This document shows positions 18,831 to 28,724 of a stretch of DNA of 64,000 nucleotides, in pieces. Position 1 is the stretch's first letter. Every line of letters begins with the position of its first letter. A program made the translations under genes and the position numbers. Under the pieces are notes generated by a model. That model did not search any database. It was given only the letters and a program-made list of their open reading frames with translations, and had not been told where the DNA came from. This DNA is from Pyrinomonas methylaliphatogenes (GTDB lineage Bacteria; Acidobacteriota; Blastocatellia; Pyrinomonadales; Pyrinomonadaceae), in the NCBI RefSeq assembly GCF_000820845.2, contig NZ_CBXV010000008.1:852705-916704 (forward strand), read 5' to 3'.

Positions 18831-19262
18831 TCAAGGCGAGGCCGTCTTTTCGAGAGCTTGGCGGTAGTTTTCCGGGATTGGAGTGGGACGAAGCGCGGTC
18901 AAATCGACGCAGACGTGGACCGCTTCGGCGCGAACCGCTAGCTCACCATCGCTGCACCTGTGTATCGTGTAGCCGAGCGCGAGCGACGAGCGCCCAATCC
19001 GCCGCACTTCGACTTCAATGCGCGCGCGATCGCCGTAGGCGAGCGGACGCAGGAACTCGGCGCGCACGTTGACGCTCGGAAACCCGAGGCGTTGCTGGCG
19101 GACCAGTTCGGCATAGCTCGCGCCGCAGCGGGCGGCGAAAAACTCTTCCAACGCGATGTGCAAATAGTGAAAGATGACGGGCGAGTAGACGATCCCAGCC
19201 GGGTCCGTATCGCCGAAACGGATCTCTATTTCCGTCGAGAACGCCATCTCTCCTTGAGTCAA
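18831..19262 (-). CDS. Hotdog-fold acyl-CoA thioesterase (4HBT / YbgC-FadM type)
   Basis: A 143-residue single hotdog domain. The early motif RFGDTDPAGIVYSPVIFHYL contains the catalytic aspartate of the 4-hydroxybenzoyl-CoA thioesterase family, followed by the long helix LHIALEEFFAARCG and the central strand VNVRAEFLRPLAYGDRARIE. It hydrolyses acyl- or aroyl-CoA; the substrate is not defined by sequence. The start overlaps the end of the tryptophan dioxygenase gene by 4 bp (ATGA), so it is translationally coupled as the last gene of the minus-strand catabolic cluster. Confidence 0.88.
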   Translation of the reverse strand: MTQGEMAFSTEIEIRFGDTDPAGIVYSPVIFHYLHIALEEFFAARCGASYAELVRQQRLGFPSVNVRAEFLRPLAYGDRARIEVEVRRIGRSSLALGYTIHRCSDGELAVRAEAVHVCVDLTALRPTPIPENYRQALEKTASP

Positions 19263-20101
19263 TCGGGTTCGCCGTGCCCGAGCTCCAGATGGGTACGCGC
19301 TTCCCAGAGTTCGGGGATGAATTTTTGATCCAGCGTCGTGCGCAAATATCTGACGCCTTCCGATCCGCCCGTCCCTCGCTTAGTGCCCACCATGCGTTCG
19401 ACCATGCGCACGTGATGGGCGCGCCAGAGTTGAAAATACTCGTCGTGTTCGATGAGCTTTTCGGCCAAATGAAACTCCGGCGCGAAGCGCTCGTGATGCG
19501 AAAGAAGCTCGACGAGCGCGCGCACGCGCCGCTCATAACGTCCACGCCTTTCTTCGGGCGGGAGGGTCGGGTCATCTTCCGGCGCGTCGAAACCGCGCCG
19601 TTTGAGAAGGGCGAAGAAGGCTTCGCCGAGCGTCGGCGCGCCGAGGCGCGCGCGAAGGCGAGTTACGGCGAGTTCGTCGTCGCCGAACGAGGCGAGCAAG
19701 CCTTCATCTTTCAAGCCGGAGACAAATTCGATCTCGCGAAACTGCATGGATTGAAAACCGCTCGCCGGTTTCAAACGATCGCGGAACTCGAGGAAATTGA
19801 ACGGCGTCATCGTCTCCAAGATGTGTAGCTGCGCGAGCAGAAGCTTTTCGATTTCGACGACGCGCTCTAGAGCGCGCGTCGCCGGGACGACGCGCATCTC
19901 GTCCATGTATGCGATGGAAGCATCGATCTCGTGCAAGATCTGTTTGAACCACAGTTCGTATGTTTGGTGTGTGATGATGAAGAGGAGTTCGTCATGATGC
20001 GGTGGCGTCGATAGACATTCCTGCAACGCGATCAGCTCGCGCACGCGCAGGTAACGGTTGTAAGAGAGCGGCGCGCCGCGGCCGTAGTCATCCTGAGCCA
20101 T
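19259..20101 (-). CDS. kynA: Tryptophan 2,3-dioxygenase
   Basis: A 280-residue heme enzyme that opens the indole ring of L-tryptophan to N-formylkynurenine. Family marks are SYNRYLRVRELIALQECL, HHDELLFIITHQTYELWFKQ (substrate and heme-pocket residues), FNFLEFRDRLKPASGFQS, and the late GTGGSEGVRYLR. Length and order match the bacterial family. It starts 17 bp after the kynureninase stop and overlaps the thioesterase start. A kynurenine formamidase gene was not seen in the window, so that step must be supplied elsewhere or by a non-canonical enzyme. Confidence 0.95.
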   Translation of the reverse strand: MAQDDYGRGAPLSYNRYLRVRELIALQECLSTPPHHDELLFIITHQTYELWFKQILHEIDASIAYMDEMRVVPATRALERVVEIEKLLLAQLHILETMTPFNFLEFRDRLKPASGFQSMQFREIEFVSGLKDEGLLASFGDDELAVTRLRARLGAPTLGEAFFALLKRRGFDAPEDDPTLPPEERRGRYERRVRALVELLSHHERFAPEFHLAEKLIEHDEYFQLWRAHHVRMVERMVGTKRGTGGSEGVRYLRTTLDQKFIPELWEARTHLELGHGEPD

Positions 20102-20118
20102 TTCGCTACCCCCTTGCT

Positions 20119-21306
20119 TTAGAAGCGGAAATCCGCGCCCATCGCCTCTTCGGCGTAGGCGCGCGTGCTGACGATCCTTTCGAGCTCGCGCATGGCGATC
20201 TCCAGCTCTTCATCCGCGGTGTAAAAATGGGGCGAGATGCGGATCCCCGCGCCCGGTCGATAATCGACGATGATCTCGCGGCGAAGCAGTTCGCGCGTGA
20301 CCGCCGCGCCATGTTCGACATCTATGGTGACAGTTCCCCCGCGCTCTTCAGCGCGGCGCGGCGTGTTAACTTTAAATCCGCGCTCTTCGGCCAAACGGAT
20401 CAGCATCTCGGTTTGTTTGATGCTCTTGGCGCGGATCTTTTCGACGCCGATCCGGCTGATGATCTCGTAGCCGGATTGCGCCGCATAAAGGGCTGGGATG
20501 GCCGGAGATCCGTGGAGGAAGCGCGCGATCCCTTGTGCATAGCGCATCGGCGGGAGCGCGAAGGCGAAGGGCTCCGCGTGCGCCATCCAACCTGTGACCT
20601 TGGGCTCCAAATCGTGCCAGCGCGGATGAACGTAAAGATAAGCCGCGCCCGGTCCGCCGCATAGCCATTTGACCGAGCCGCCGGTGGCGAAATCGACATC
20701 CAACTCTTGCACGCTGAACGGGATGGTCCCCGCCGATTGATAGGTGTCGAGGATGACAAGGGCGCCGACTTCATGTGCGCGCCGTGTGATCGCCTGCACG
20801 TCTTGTAGGGCTGAGCTTTTGAAGAGCACGTGCGAGATGGGGACAAGTAGCGTCTCTTCATCGATCGCTTCGAGCATCCGTTCGAGCTGCACGGTGATGC
20901 CGTCGTCCGATGGGACGCGCACGAGGCGAAACCGGCCATCGCGCGCATGCGCTTCATAAACGTAGATCACCGAGGGAAATTCGAGTTCCGAATAGACGAT
21001 CTTGTTGCGTTTCCCCTGCGGCTCGAAACATGAGAGGATGATGGATTGGCAGAGCGACACGTTCTGATGCATGACGACTGTGCCCGGCGGCGCGCCGATG
21101 ATCTGTGCCACTAGGTCTCCGACCGTCAGCGGCATCTCCCACCACCCTTCGGCCCAAGCGCGCACTCCGCGCGTCGCCCAGGCATCGGCGTACGCTTGAA
21201 GCCGTTCGTATGTGGCGCGTGGCATCGCTCCCAGACTGTGCGAGACGAGATAGATCGTTCGTTCGAGAATAGGGAACTCCCGCCGCCAGCTCAGCAGTTC
21301 ATCCAT
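20119..21306 (-). CDS. kynU: Kynureninase (PLP-dependent)
   Basis: A 395-residue fold-type I PLP enzyme that splits kynurenine to anthranilate and alanine. HQNVSLCQSIILSCF lies in the cofactor phosphate region. LVPISHVLFKSSALQDV and VILDTYQSAGTIPFSVQEL carry the cofactor-contacting Asp. The Schiff-base lysine is in GGSVKWLCGGPGAAYL. A general class V aminotransferase is the alternative, but adjacency to tryptophan 2,3-dioxygenase and the SVKWLCGGPG motif favour kynureninase. The gene is the upstream partner of kynA on the minus strand. Confidence 0.88.
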   Translation of the reverse strand: MDELLSWRREFPILERTIYLVSHSLGAMPRATYERLQAYADAWATRGVRAWAEGWWEMPLTVGDLVAQIIGAPPGTVVMHQNVSLCQSIILSCFEPQGKRNKIVYSELEFPSVIYVYEAHARDGRFRLVRVPSDDGITVQLERMLEAIDEETLLVPISHVLFKSSALQDVQAITRRAHEVGALVILDTYQSAGTIPFSVQELDVDFATGGSVKWLCGGPGAAYLYVHPRWHDLEPKVTGWMAHAEPFAFALPPMRYAQGIARFLHGSPAIPALYAAQSGYEIISRIGVEKIRAKSIKQTEMLIRLAEERGFKVNTPRRAEERGGTVTIDVEHGAAVTRELLRREIIVDYRPGAGIRISPHFYTADEELEIAMRELERIVSTRAYAEEAMGADFRF

Positions 21307-21329
21307 AAACTCCCCTCTCTTCGTGACAC

Positions 21330-21359
21330 AAGAGCAGCTCGCCTTTAACGTCTGCTCTT
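21330..21359 (-). other. Hairpin between acyl-CoA dehydrogenase-like gene and kynU
   Basis: An 8-bp perfect inverted repeat, AAGAGCAG at 21330-21337 with CTGCTCTT at 21352-21359, lies in the 106-bp gap. No run of T follows in the direction of transcription, so it is more likely an mRNA-processing or attenuation structure than a full terminator. Confidence 0.35.
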
Positions 21360-21412
21360 TGCCTGCGGTAAGACTCGGCTACGCGGACCGCTTGGATCCT
21401 CGCTCATCTCGA

Positions 21413-22456
21413 TCAGAACAGCAATCGAAGGGCGGGGAGTCCACGCCGCATCCTTTCGACTGGATGATCGCTTATGAGCGATTCTCGCCCGATCGCTTCT
21501 GTCGCGATGGCGATGATTCTATGCGCGAGGTCAAAGATGATGCCGAACGCTTCGCGGTCGAGATCTAGCCGCACGGTCTCTGGCTTCGTATCGTGGCAAT
21601 GCGCCGCTTCGTAAAGCAGCGAGCGCGCCGCGCGCAGTTCGGCCCAGAGGCGCCGCGCGCGTTCGGTCATCTTATCGCGCGCGAGGATTTCGTGAAGCGC
21701 GCGCTCTGCCATGCCGCAGGCGGCGGCAGCGTGGCTTAGGAGAAAAGCGTCGCGCGTCGTTCGCAAAATCCTTTCGCCGTCGCCTTCGTTGCCGATCATC
21801 TCTTCGATTGGCACGCGCAACGCCGCGCACTTGACGTGCGCGATCGGATATCCGGTCGCCGTCTCTTGCAGCCCTTCGATCTCCAATCCCGCCATGCGCG
21901 CGCCGATGACGAAAGCGGTGGAACGGCCCGACTCCGCCGGGCGATTGGCGTTCGCTACGCGAGCGAAGATCGTGTAAAGATCAGCCAGTCCCGCGTTGAG
22001 CGCGAAGGGCGCCGTCCCTTCGAGCCGATAGAGCCCATCTTCGCGTCGCGCCGTCGGTCCGGCATCGTCGGTCGGTAACGAAATGGCCGCGATGGCTCGA
22101 CCTGCGGTGATGCGCGAAAGCCAGAAGTCGCGCAGATGGTCGGGCGCTGCCAACGCCAATGGATAAGAGGCGAGACCTTGCGTGGCGAACAGATAGTCAG
22201 CCGCGGGCGATGCATGTGCCAGCCTCTCCCGTACTATGCACAGCGCGCGCATGTCGAGCGGGGGCGAAGGGAGCGCGACCGCATAGCGCAACAGGTCGGC
22301 TTGCGCGAGGAGCGCCGCCATCTCTCGGTAAACTTGCGGATCGCGTGAAAAGCGCGCGCGCGGTTCGATCTCGATTTCGACGAACCGCGCGAGGCTGCGC
22401 GCTAGGCGCGCATGTTCCTCGGTCAGAGCGGGAGCGTCTTCGAACAGCGAATCCAT
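21413..22456 (-). CDS. Divergent acyl-CoA dehydrogenase-like protein
   Basis: A 347-residue protein with the overall acyl-CoA dehydrogenase layout: helical N-domain (ALTEEHARLARSLARFVE), middle beta domain (LYRLEGTAPFALNAGLADLY) and helical C-domain. It is shorter than typical members. The FAD signature usually read as LTEPxAGSD is replaced by AISLPTDDAGPTARR, and the C-terminal YEGT with the catalytic Glu is absent. It may be a flavoprotein with altered chemistry, such as a monooxygenase-like member, or a non-catalytic partner. It lies between an enoyl-CoA hydratase and kynU. A 34-bp tandem duplication overlaps its start codon. Confidence 0.7.
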   Translation of the reverse strand: MDSLFEDAPALTEEHARLARSLARFVEIEIEPRARFSRDPQVYREMAALLAQADLLRYAVALPSPPLDMRALCIVRERLAHASPAADYLFATQGLASYPLALAAPDHLRDFWLSRITAGRAIAAISLPTDDAGPTARREDGLYRLEGTAPFALNAGLADLYTIFARVANANRPAESGRSTAFVIGARMAGLEIEGLQETATGYPIAHVKCAALRVPIEEMIGNEGDGERILRTTRDAFLLSHAAAACGMAERALHEILARDKMTERARRLWAELRAARSLLYEAAHCHDTKPETVRLDLDREAFGIIFDLAHRIIAIATEAIGRESLISDHPVERMRRGLPALRLLF

Positions 22457-22505
22457 CGTCGGTTTTCGCCGCTTCGAACAGCGAATCCATCGTCGGTTTT
22501 CGCCG
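22438..22505. repeat. Perfect 34-bp tandem duplication over a start codon
   Basis: Copies at 22438-22471 and 22472-22505 are identical and directly adjacent (beginning CTTCGAACAGCGAATCCATC). The first copy contains the first codons of the acyl-CoA dehydrogenase-like gene (MDSLFE on the minus strand). The second repeats them upstream, out of frame because 34 is not a multiple of 3. Confidence 0.9.
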
Positions 22506-22617
22506 CCAACTCAGGGTTGAGCCGAAGCGACCGTTTCAACCCACGGGAAGCGGCGAGCAAAATTTTGCCAGCAAATCTGGCTCCTTCGGAACGAGCCGTG
22601 TCGCGCGCTTTTTGCGC

Positions 22618-23406
22618 TCAATGCCCGGTAAAGCGCGGGGCGCGACGCTCCAGAAAAGCGCGCACGCCTTCGCGCGCATCTTGCGTCTGAAAACAGCGCA
22701 ATTGCGATTCGAGTTCGTATTGGAGCATTTGGTCCAGAGTCGCGTGATCGCTCATGTAGACGGCGTGTTTCGCTGCCGTGATCACGGCAGGGGGCGCATC
22801 GCGCAGCCTCTCGGCGAACCGCCTCGTTTCGGCCTCGAGCTCTTCATCCGGGAAGACGCGGTTGACCAGTCCGAAACGCCACGCCTCTTCTGCCGTGATC
22901 GTCTCGCCGAGGAAGAACATCTCGCAGGCGATGTTGGGCGGCACGATGCGCGGCAGAAAATATGTCCCGCCCCAGTCGGGGTGAAGGCCAAGGCGCACGA
23001 ACGATTGCGTAAACGTCGCCGAACGCGCCGCGAGGCGAATGTCGCAGGCCAGAGCGAGATTGCATCCCGCTCCGGCGGCTGGTCCGGGGATCGAGGCGAT
23101 GACTGGTTTGGGCATCTGTCGGATCGCCGTGACGACGCGGCGTCCGGCGCCGAGCAGCCGCGCGAACTCATCCGTGTCGCGGCGTTCCATGAGTTCAGCG
23201 ATCGCCTCGACATCGCCGCCAGCGCAGAAGGCTTGACCGGCTCCGGTGATGACGACTACGCGGATACGCGGGTCGCTTCCGGCGCGCTCCAATACCTCTG
23301 CCAGATCGCGCCGCATATGGCCTGCGAAAGCGTTGAGGCGTTCTGGGCGGTTGAGCGTGATCGTGACGATGCCAGCTTCGCAACTTACTTTGATGTGTTC
23401 CAACAT
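22618..23406 (-). CDS. Enoyl-CoA hydratase/isomerase family protein
   Basis: A 262-residue crotonase-fold enzyme. The oxyanion-hole elements are VVITGAGQAFCAGGDVEAI and IPGPAAGAGCNLALACDIRL, followed by GLHPDWGGTYFLPRIV. The GLHPDWGG stretch resembles PaaG-type (phenylacetate pathway) isomerases, where the second acidic position is Asp. C-terminal ending FLERRAPRFTGH is typical of the family. It is the second gene of the minus-strand cluster and likely processes a CoA thioester from the same pathway. The exact substrate is inferred only. Confidence 0.88.
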   Translation of the reverse strand: MLEHIKVSCEAGIVTITLNRPERLNAFAGHMRRDLAEVLERAGSDPRIRVVVITGAGQAFCAGGDVEAIAELMERRDTDEFARLLGAGRRVVTAIRQMPKPVIASIPGPAAGAGCNLALACDIRLAARSATFTQSFVRLGLHPDWGGTYFLPRIVPPNIACEMFFLGETITAEEAWRFGLVNRVFPDEELEAETRRFAERLRDAPPAVITAAKHAVYMSDHATLDQMLQYELESQLRCFQTQDAREGVRAFLERRAPRFTGH

Positions 23407-23449
23407 GGGCCACTCACCGCTGTGATGATTACGCTTGCGCCGGGCGCGC

Positions 23450-24274
23450 TCATTGCCCTTTGAATTGCGGCTTGCGCTTTTCGACGTAAGCGGTCAATCC
23501 CTCTTTGGCATCCTCGCTCATGAAGAGCTGTTGTTGCAGCTCGCGCTCAAGTGCCAGCGCGTACTCGAACGGTATCTCCGCGCCCGATTGCACGCTCCGT
23601 TTGATCCTTCCAACGGCCCGCGCCGCCTTGTTCGGCGGAGTGAACTGCTGGGCGTATGCCATCACCTGTTCCATGAACTTCTCGTTGTTCTCGGCTTCGA
23701 AGATGTGGTTGATGATGCCGAGTTCGAGACCTTTTTCGAAATCGAACAGTTCGCCCGTCGTCATCAGCTCGATGGCGCGCGATTTCCCGATCAAGCGGGC
23801 CAGCCGCTGTGTCCCGCCAGTGCCGGGAAGAACGCCCAGTGAGACCTCCGGCAGCCCCAGTTTGCCTGCCCCCTTGCGCGCGATGCGGATGTCGGCGGCC
23901 ATCGCGATCTCCAACCCGCCGCCGACCGTGTGGCCATTGAGCGCGGCGATGACGAGCTTGGGCGTCTGCTCAAGTCGCGAGAGCGTCTCGTTGGCATGAA
24001 GGCAGAAGAAATATTTGAAACTCGGGGTCACTTCGGCCAACATGCGAATGTTGGCGCCAGCCGAAAAGAATTTGTCGCCGTGACCGGTGATGACGATGAC
24101 ATGCACGCTATCGTCCATCCGCGCATCGAGGATGGATCGGTCGAGCTCTTGCATCATCTCATAGGTGTAGGTGTTGGCTGGCGGATCGTTGAGCGTCAGC
24201 AGTGCGATGCCATTTTGCACGCGATAGCGGACCAGCGATCCCCTCTCAGCCGATTGCGCCGTCGCATCAGTCAT
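23450..24274 (-). CDS. Enoyl-CoA hydratase
   Basis: A 274-residue crotonase-fold protein. ATG 24272-24274 was chosen because TGGAGGAAT lies just upstream, in preference to a further upstream in-frame start. The motifs VVGGGLEIAMAADIRIA-type oxyanion hole (here HTVGGGLEIAMAADIRIA), the general acid/base Glu in GLPEVSLGVLPGTGGTQRLA, and the C-terminus VEKRKPQFKGQ are all canonical. It is the first gene of the minus-strand cluster that leads through kynU and kynA to the thioesterase, 43 bp before the second hydratase. Confidence 0.9.
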   Translation of the reverse strand: MTDATAQSAERGSLVRYRVQNGIALLTLNDPPANTYTYEMMQELDRSILDARMDDSVHVIVITGHGDKFFSAGANIRMLAEVTPSFKYFFCLHANETLSRLEQTPKLVIAALNGHTVGGGLEIAMAADIRIARKGAGKLGLPEVSLGVLPGTGGTQRLARLIGKSRAIELMTTGELFDFEKGLELGIINHIFEAENNEKFMEQVMAYAQQFTPPNKAARAVGRIKRSVQSGAEIPFEYALALERELQQQLFMSEDAKEGLTAYVEKRKPQFKGQ

Positions 24275-24351
24275 TTGTTTATTCCTCCAACTAAAATTTC
24301 CAACTCGCAGCAGGTCGCTCACGGCGAAAGCCTCAGATTCGCAAGCGTCCG

Positions 24352-24417
24352 CCCCTTACGTGGCGCGCTGTCTCGCTCCTTGCGCTTCGCTCGGGCGCCA
24401 CCGCGCCACATAAGGGG
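24352..24417. repeat. 16-bp inverted repeat with 34-bp loop
   Basis: CCCCTTACGTGGCGCG at 24352-24367 pairs with CGCGCCACATAAGGGG at 24402-24417 with one mismatch. It lies between the first enoyl-CoA hydratase gene and selC. It could form a long hairpin in either transcript, or be the remnant of a small inverted-repeat element. The 311-bp spacer around it holds no gene. Confidence 0.75.
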
Positions 24418-24521
24418 TTGAAGCGCCGCCGTGAACGGATGAGCAGACCTGAAGCGACATCTATCACGCGGGACCCAGCAAGCGAATGATAGCTCGCTTC
24501 CAGTCGACCTTCAAGCGGGCC

Positions 24522-24551
24522 TTGACACGAAGCGGGCGTGGCGCGTAGCTT
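24522..24551 (+). promoter_or_regulatory. Promoter of selC
   Basis: A perfect -35 TTGACA at 24522-24527 and TAGCTT at 24546-24551 with an 18-bp spacer. Transcription would start some 28 bp before the mature tRNA-Sec 5' end. Confidence 0.6.
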
Positions 24552-24585
24552 CTGAGATTTGCCGGAGGGCAGTGCGGGCATAGAG

Positions 24586-24686
24586 GGAGGCGCATCCGTT
24601 CTGGTGAACGGCGCGGTCTTCAAAACCGTCGGCGAGCTCGCCGATGCGCGAGCTCGGGTAGGTTCGATTCCTACACGCCTCCGCCA
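24586..24686 (+). tRNA. selC: tRNA-Sec (anticodon UCA), with encoded CCA
   Basis: Acceptor strands GGAGGCG and CGCCTCC pair, followed by discriminator G and encoded CCA. The D stem is long (CCGTTC with GAACGG, 4-nt loop TGGT), as in selenocysteine tRNAs. The anticodon loop CTTCAAA carries UCA. A large G+C-rich variable arm follows, then the T arm GTAGG-TTCGATT-CCTAC. The eighth acceptor pair appears mismatched (C-A). The overall shape and UCA anticodon separate it from tRNA-Ser. It shows that this organism can insert selenocysteine at UGA. selA, selB and selD are not in the window. Confidence 0.95.
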
Positions 24687-24755
24687 GCCTGACGGACTGA
24701 AGGTCGATCAACTTTCAAGCGAAGCTCGCGCTCGGTTACTTGGGGCTCGCGTTTT

Positions 24756-25877
24756 ATGCTTGATTGGATCGCGCTCAACATGACGCCGGGAGTAGGGCCG
24801 CGCATCGCCGCGCGTCTGCTCGAGCATTTCGGCTCGGCGCGCGCCGTGTTCGATGCTCCGCGCACGGAACTTGAACGGTTGGGGCTATCCGAAGAGACGG
24901 TCGCCAGCATCATCGCGCGGGATCAACATGAGCGTGCGGAACGCGAACTGGCAAGCGTGCGCGCGCTGGGCGGAGATCTATTGGTGCTCGATGACGGCGC
25001 CTATCCGGCTCTGCTGCGCGAGATCCACGATCCGCCGCTTGCGCTTTACGTGCGCGGCGCATGGAAAGAGTGTCTGGAAGCCCCATGCATCGCGATGGTC
25101 GGTTCGCGCCGTTGTTCGACCTATGGGCAGAATGCGGCGACGATGCTCGCGCGCGATCTAGCCGAGCGCGGCGTGACGATCATCTCCGGGCTCGCGCGCG
25201 GGATCGATGCTGCTTCGCACCGAGGCGCGCTCGAAGCTGATGGACGAACGGTCGCCGTACTCGGGACGGGGATCGATGATGTCTACCCGCGCGAGCATCG
25301 CAAGCTCGTCGAAGAGATTTTGGCGAAAGGCGGGAGCCTCGTCTCCGAGTTTCCGCTCGGCACTCCGCCGATGGGCCAGAACTTCCCTTACCGCAACCGC
25401 ATCATCAGCGGATTGAGTTTAGGCGTGCTTGTGGTCGAGGCGGCGGAAAATAGCGGATCGTTGATCACGGCGCGACTCGCGCTCGAACAAGGGCGTGAAG
25501 TTTTCGCCGTGCCGGGCAACATCACGTCGCGCACTTCGTTCGGCACGAACTACTTGATCAAAGGGGCGGGCGCTAAGCTGGTCCAGAGTTGGCGAGATGT
25601 GGTGGCCGAATTGCCGGCAGAGATCGCTTCGGCGATGTTGCCGGAAAAGAAGAAAGGTCGGCAAACGGCGGCGCAACTGGCGCTCGATTTAAGTGGCTTA
25701 GCTGAATCGGAGCGCGCCATCTTGAATCTACTCTCGCCCGATGAGCCGGCTCATATCGACGCGCTGGCGCAGGCGAGCAAGATGACGATCGCGGATCTGA
25801 ACGCCGCGTTGCTCAATCTCGAACTGCGCGATCTGATCATCCAGCTTCCGGGCAGGTGTTTCGTGCGAAAACTATGA
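24756..25877 (+). CDS. dprA: DNA-processing protein DprA (Smf)
   Basis: A 373-residue protein that loads RecA on incoming single-stranded DNA during natural transformation. An N-terminal helix-hairpin-helix region (NMTPGVGPRIAARLLEHFGS) precedes the Rossmann-like fold with MVGSRRCSTYGQNAA, IISGLARGIDAASHRGAL, LGTGIDDVYPREHRK and AENSGSLITARLALEQGREV. A C-terminal winged helix (about 310-373) completes the DprA layout. It starts 70 bp after selC on the same strand and is followed by topA, a common DprA-TopA neighbourhood. Confidence 0.96.
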   Translation: MLDWIALNMTPGVGPRIAARLLEHFGSARAVFDAPRTELERLGLSEETVASIIARDQHERAERELASVRALGGDLLVLDDGAYPALLREIHDPPLALYVRGAWKECLEAPCIAMVGSRRCSTYGQNAATMLARDLAERGVTIISGLARGIDAASHRGALEADGRTVAVLGTGIDDVYPREHRKLVEEILAKGGSLVSEFPLGTPPMGQNFPYRNRIISGLSLGVLVVEAAENSGSLITARLALEQGREVFAVPGNITSRTSFGTNYLIKGAGAKLVQSWRDVVAELPAEIASAMLPEKKKGRQTAAQLALDLSGLAESERAILNLLSPDEPAHIDALAQASKMTIADLNAALLNLELRDLIIQLPGRCFVRKL

Positions 25878-26005
25878 ACCTTCGGCGAAGGCTCGGAGAG
25901 AGGTTGGCGCTCGGGTCGAAGGGTGAGACAATTAAAAGCGCTCTCAATTGCATCTAAAAATCATCGCCTTAAAGGGGTTCAGCTATAGGTTAGCATAAAG
26001 CTATT

Positions 26006-28531
<2,526 letters not shown>

Positions 28532-28550
28532 TGCGCGGGATGCGACTTTT

Positions 28551-28651
28551 GCTGGGCCAAGCTTGAACTCGAAACTCTTTCGAGGCATTTTCCGCTTCAT
28601 CATCCGGTAGATCGTGCTAGGCCAAGCTTGAACTCGAAACTCTTTCGAGGC
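28551..28651. repeat. Direct-repeat pair, 32 bp exact, period 65
   Basis: Exact copies at 28555-28586 and 28620-28651 (beginning GGCCAAGCTTGAACTCGAAA). GCT 4 bp further out also matches with one mismatch. The unit contains a perfect hairpin CTCGAAA-CTC-TTTCGAG. The spacer is 33 bp. It lies between topA and the glycosyltransferase gene. Confidence 0.88.
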
Positions 28652-28724
28652 CAAGCTCGGGTGTTGCGGCGCTCGGGTTAGACCAGATTCGGTTAAAATC
28701 CTTTTCGAGTCGGACGGCCATTTG

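Noticed and set aside
22567-22590. Terminator downstream of the second enoyl-CoA hydratase
   Set aside because: The GCCAG/CTGGC stem is only 5 bp and the following AAAATTTT is not a clean T tract.
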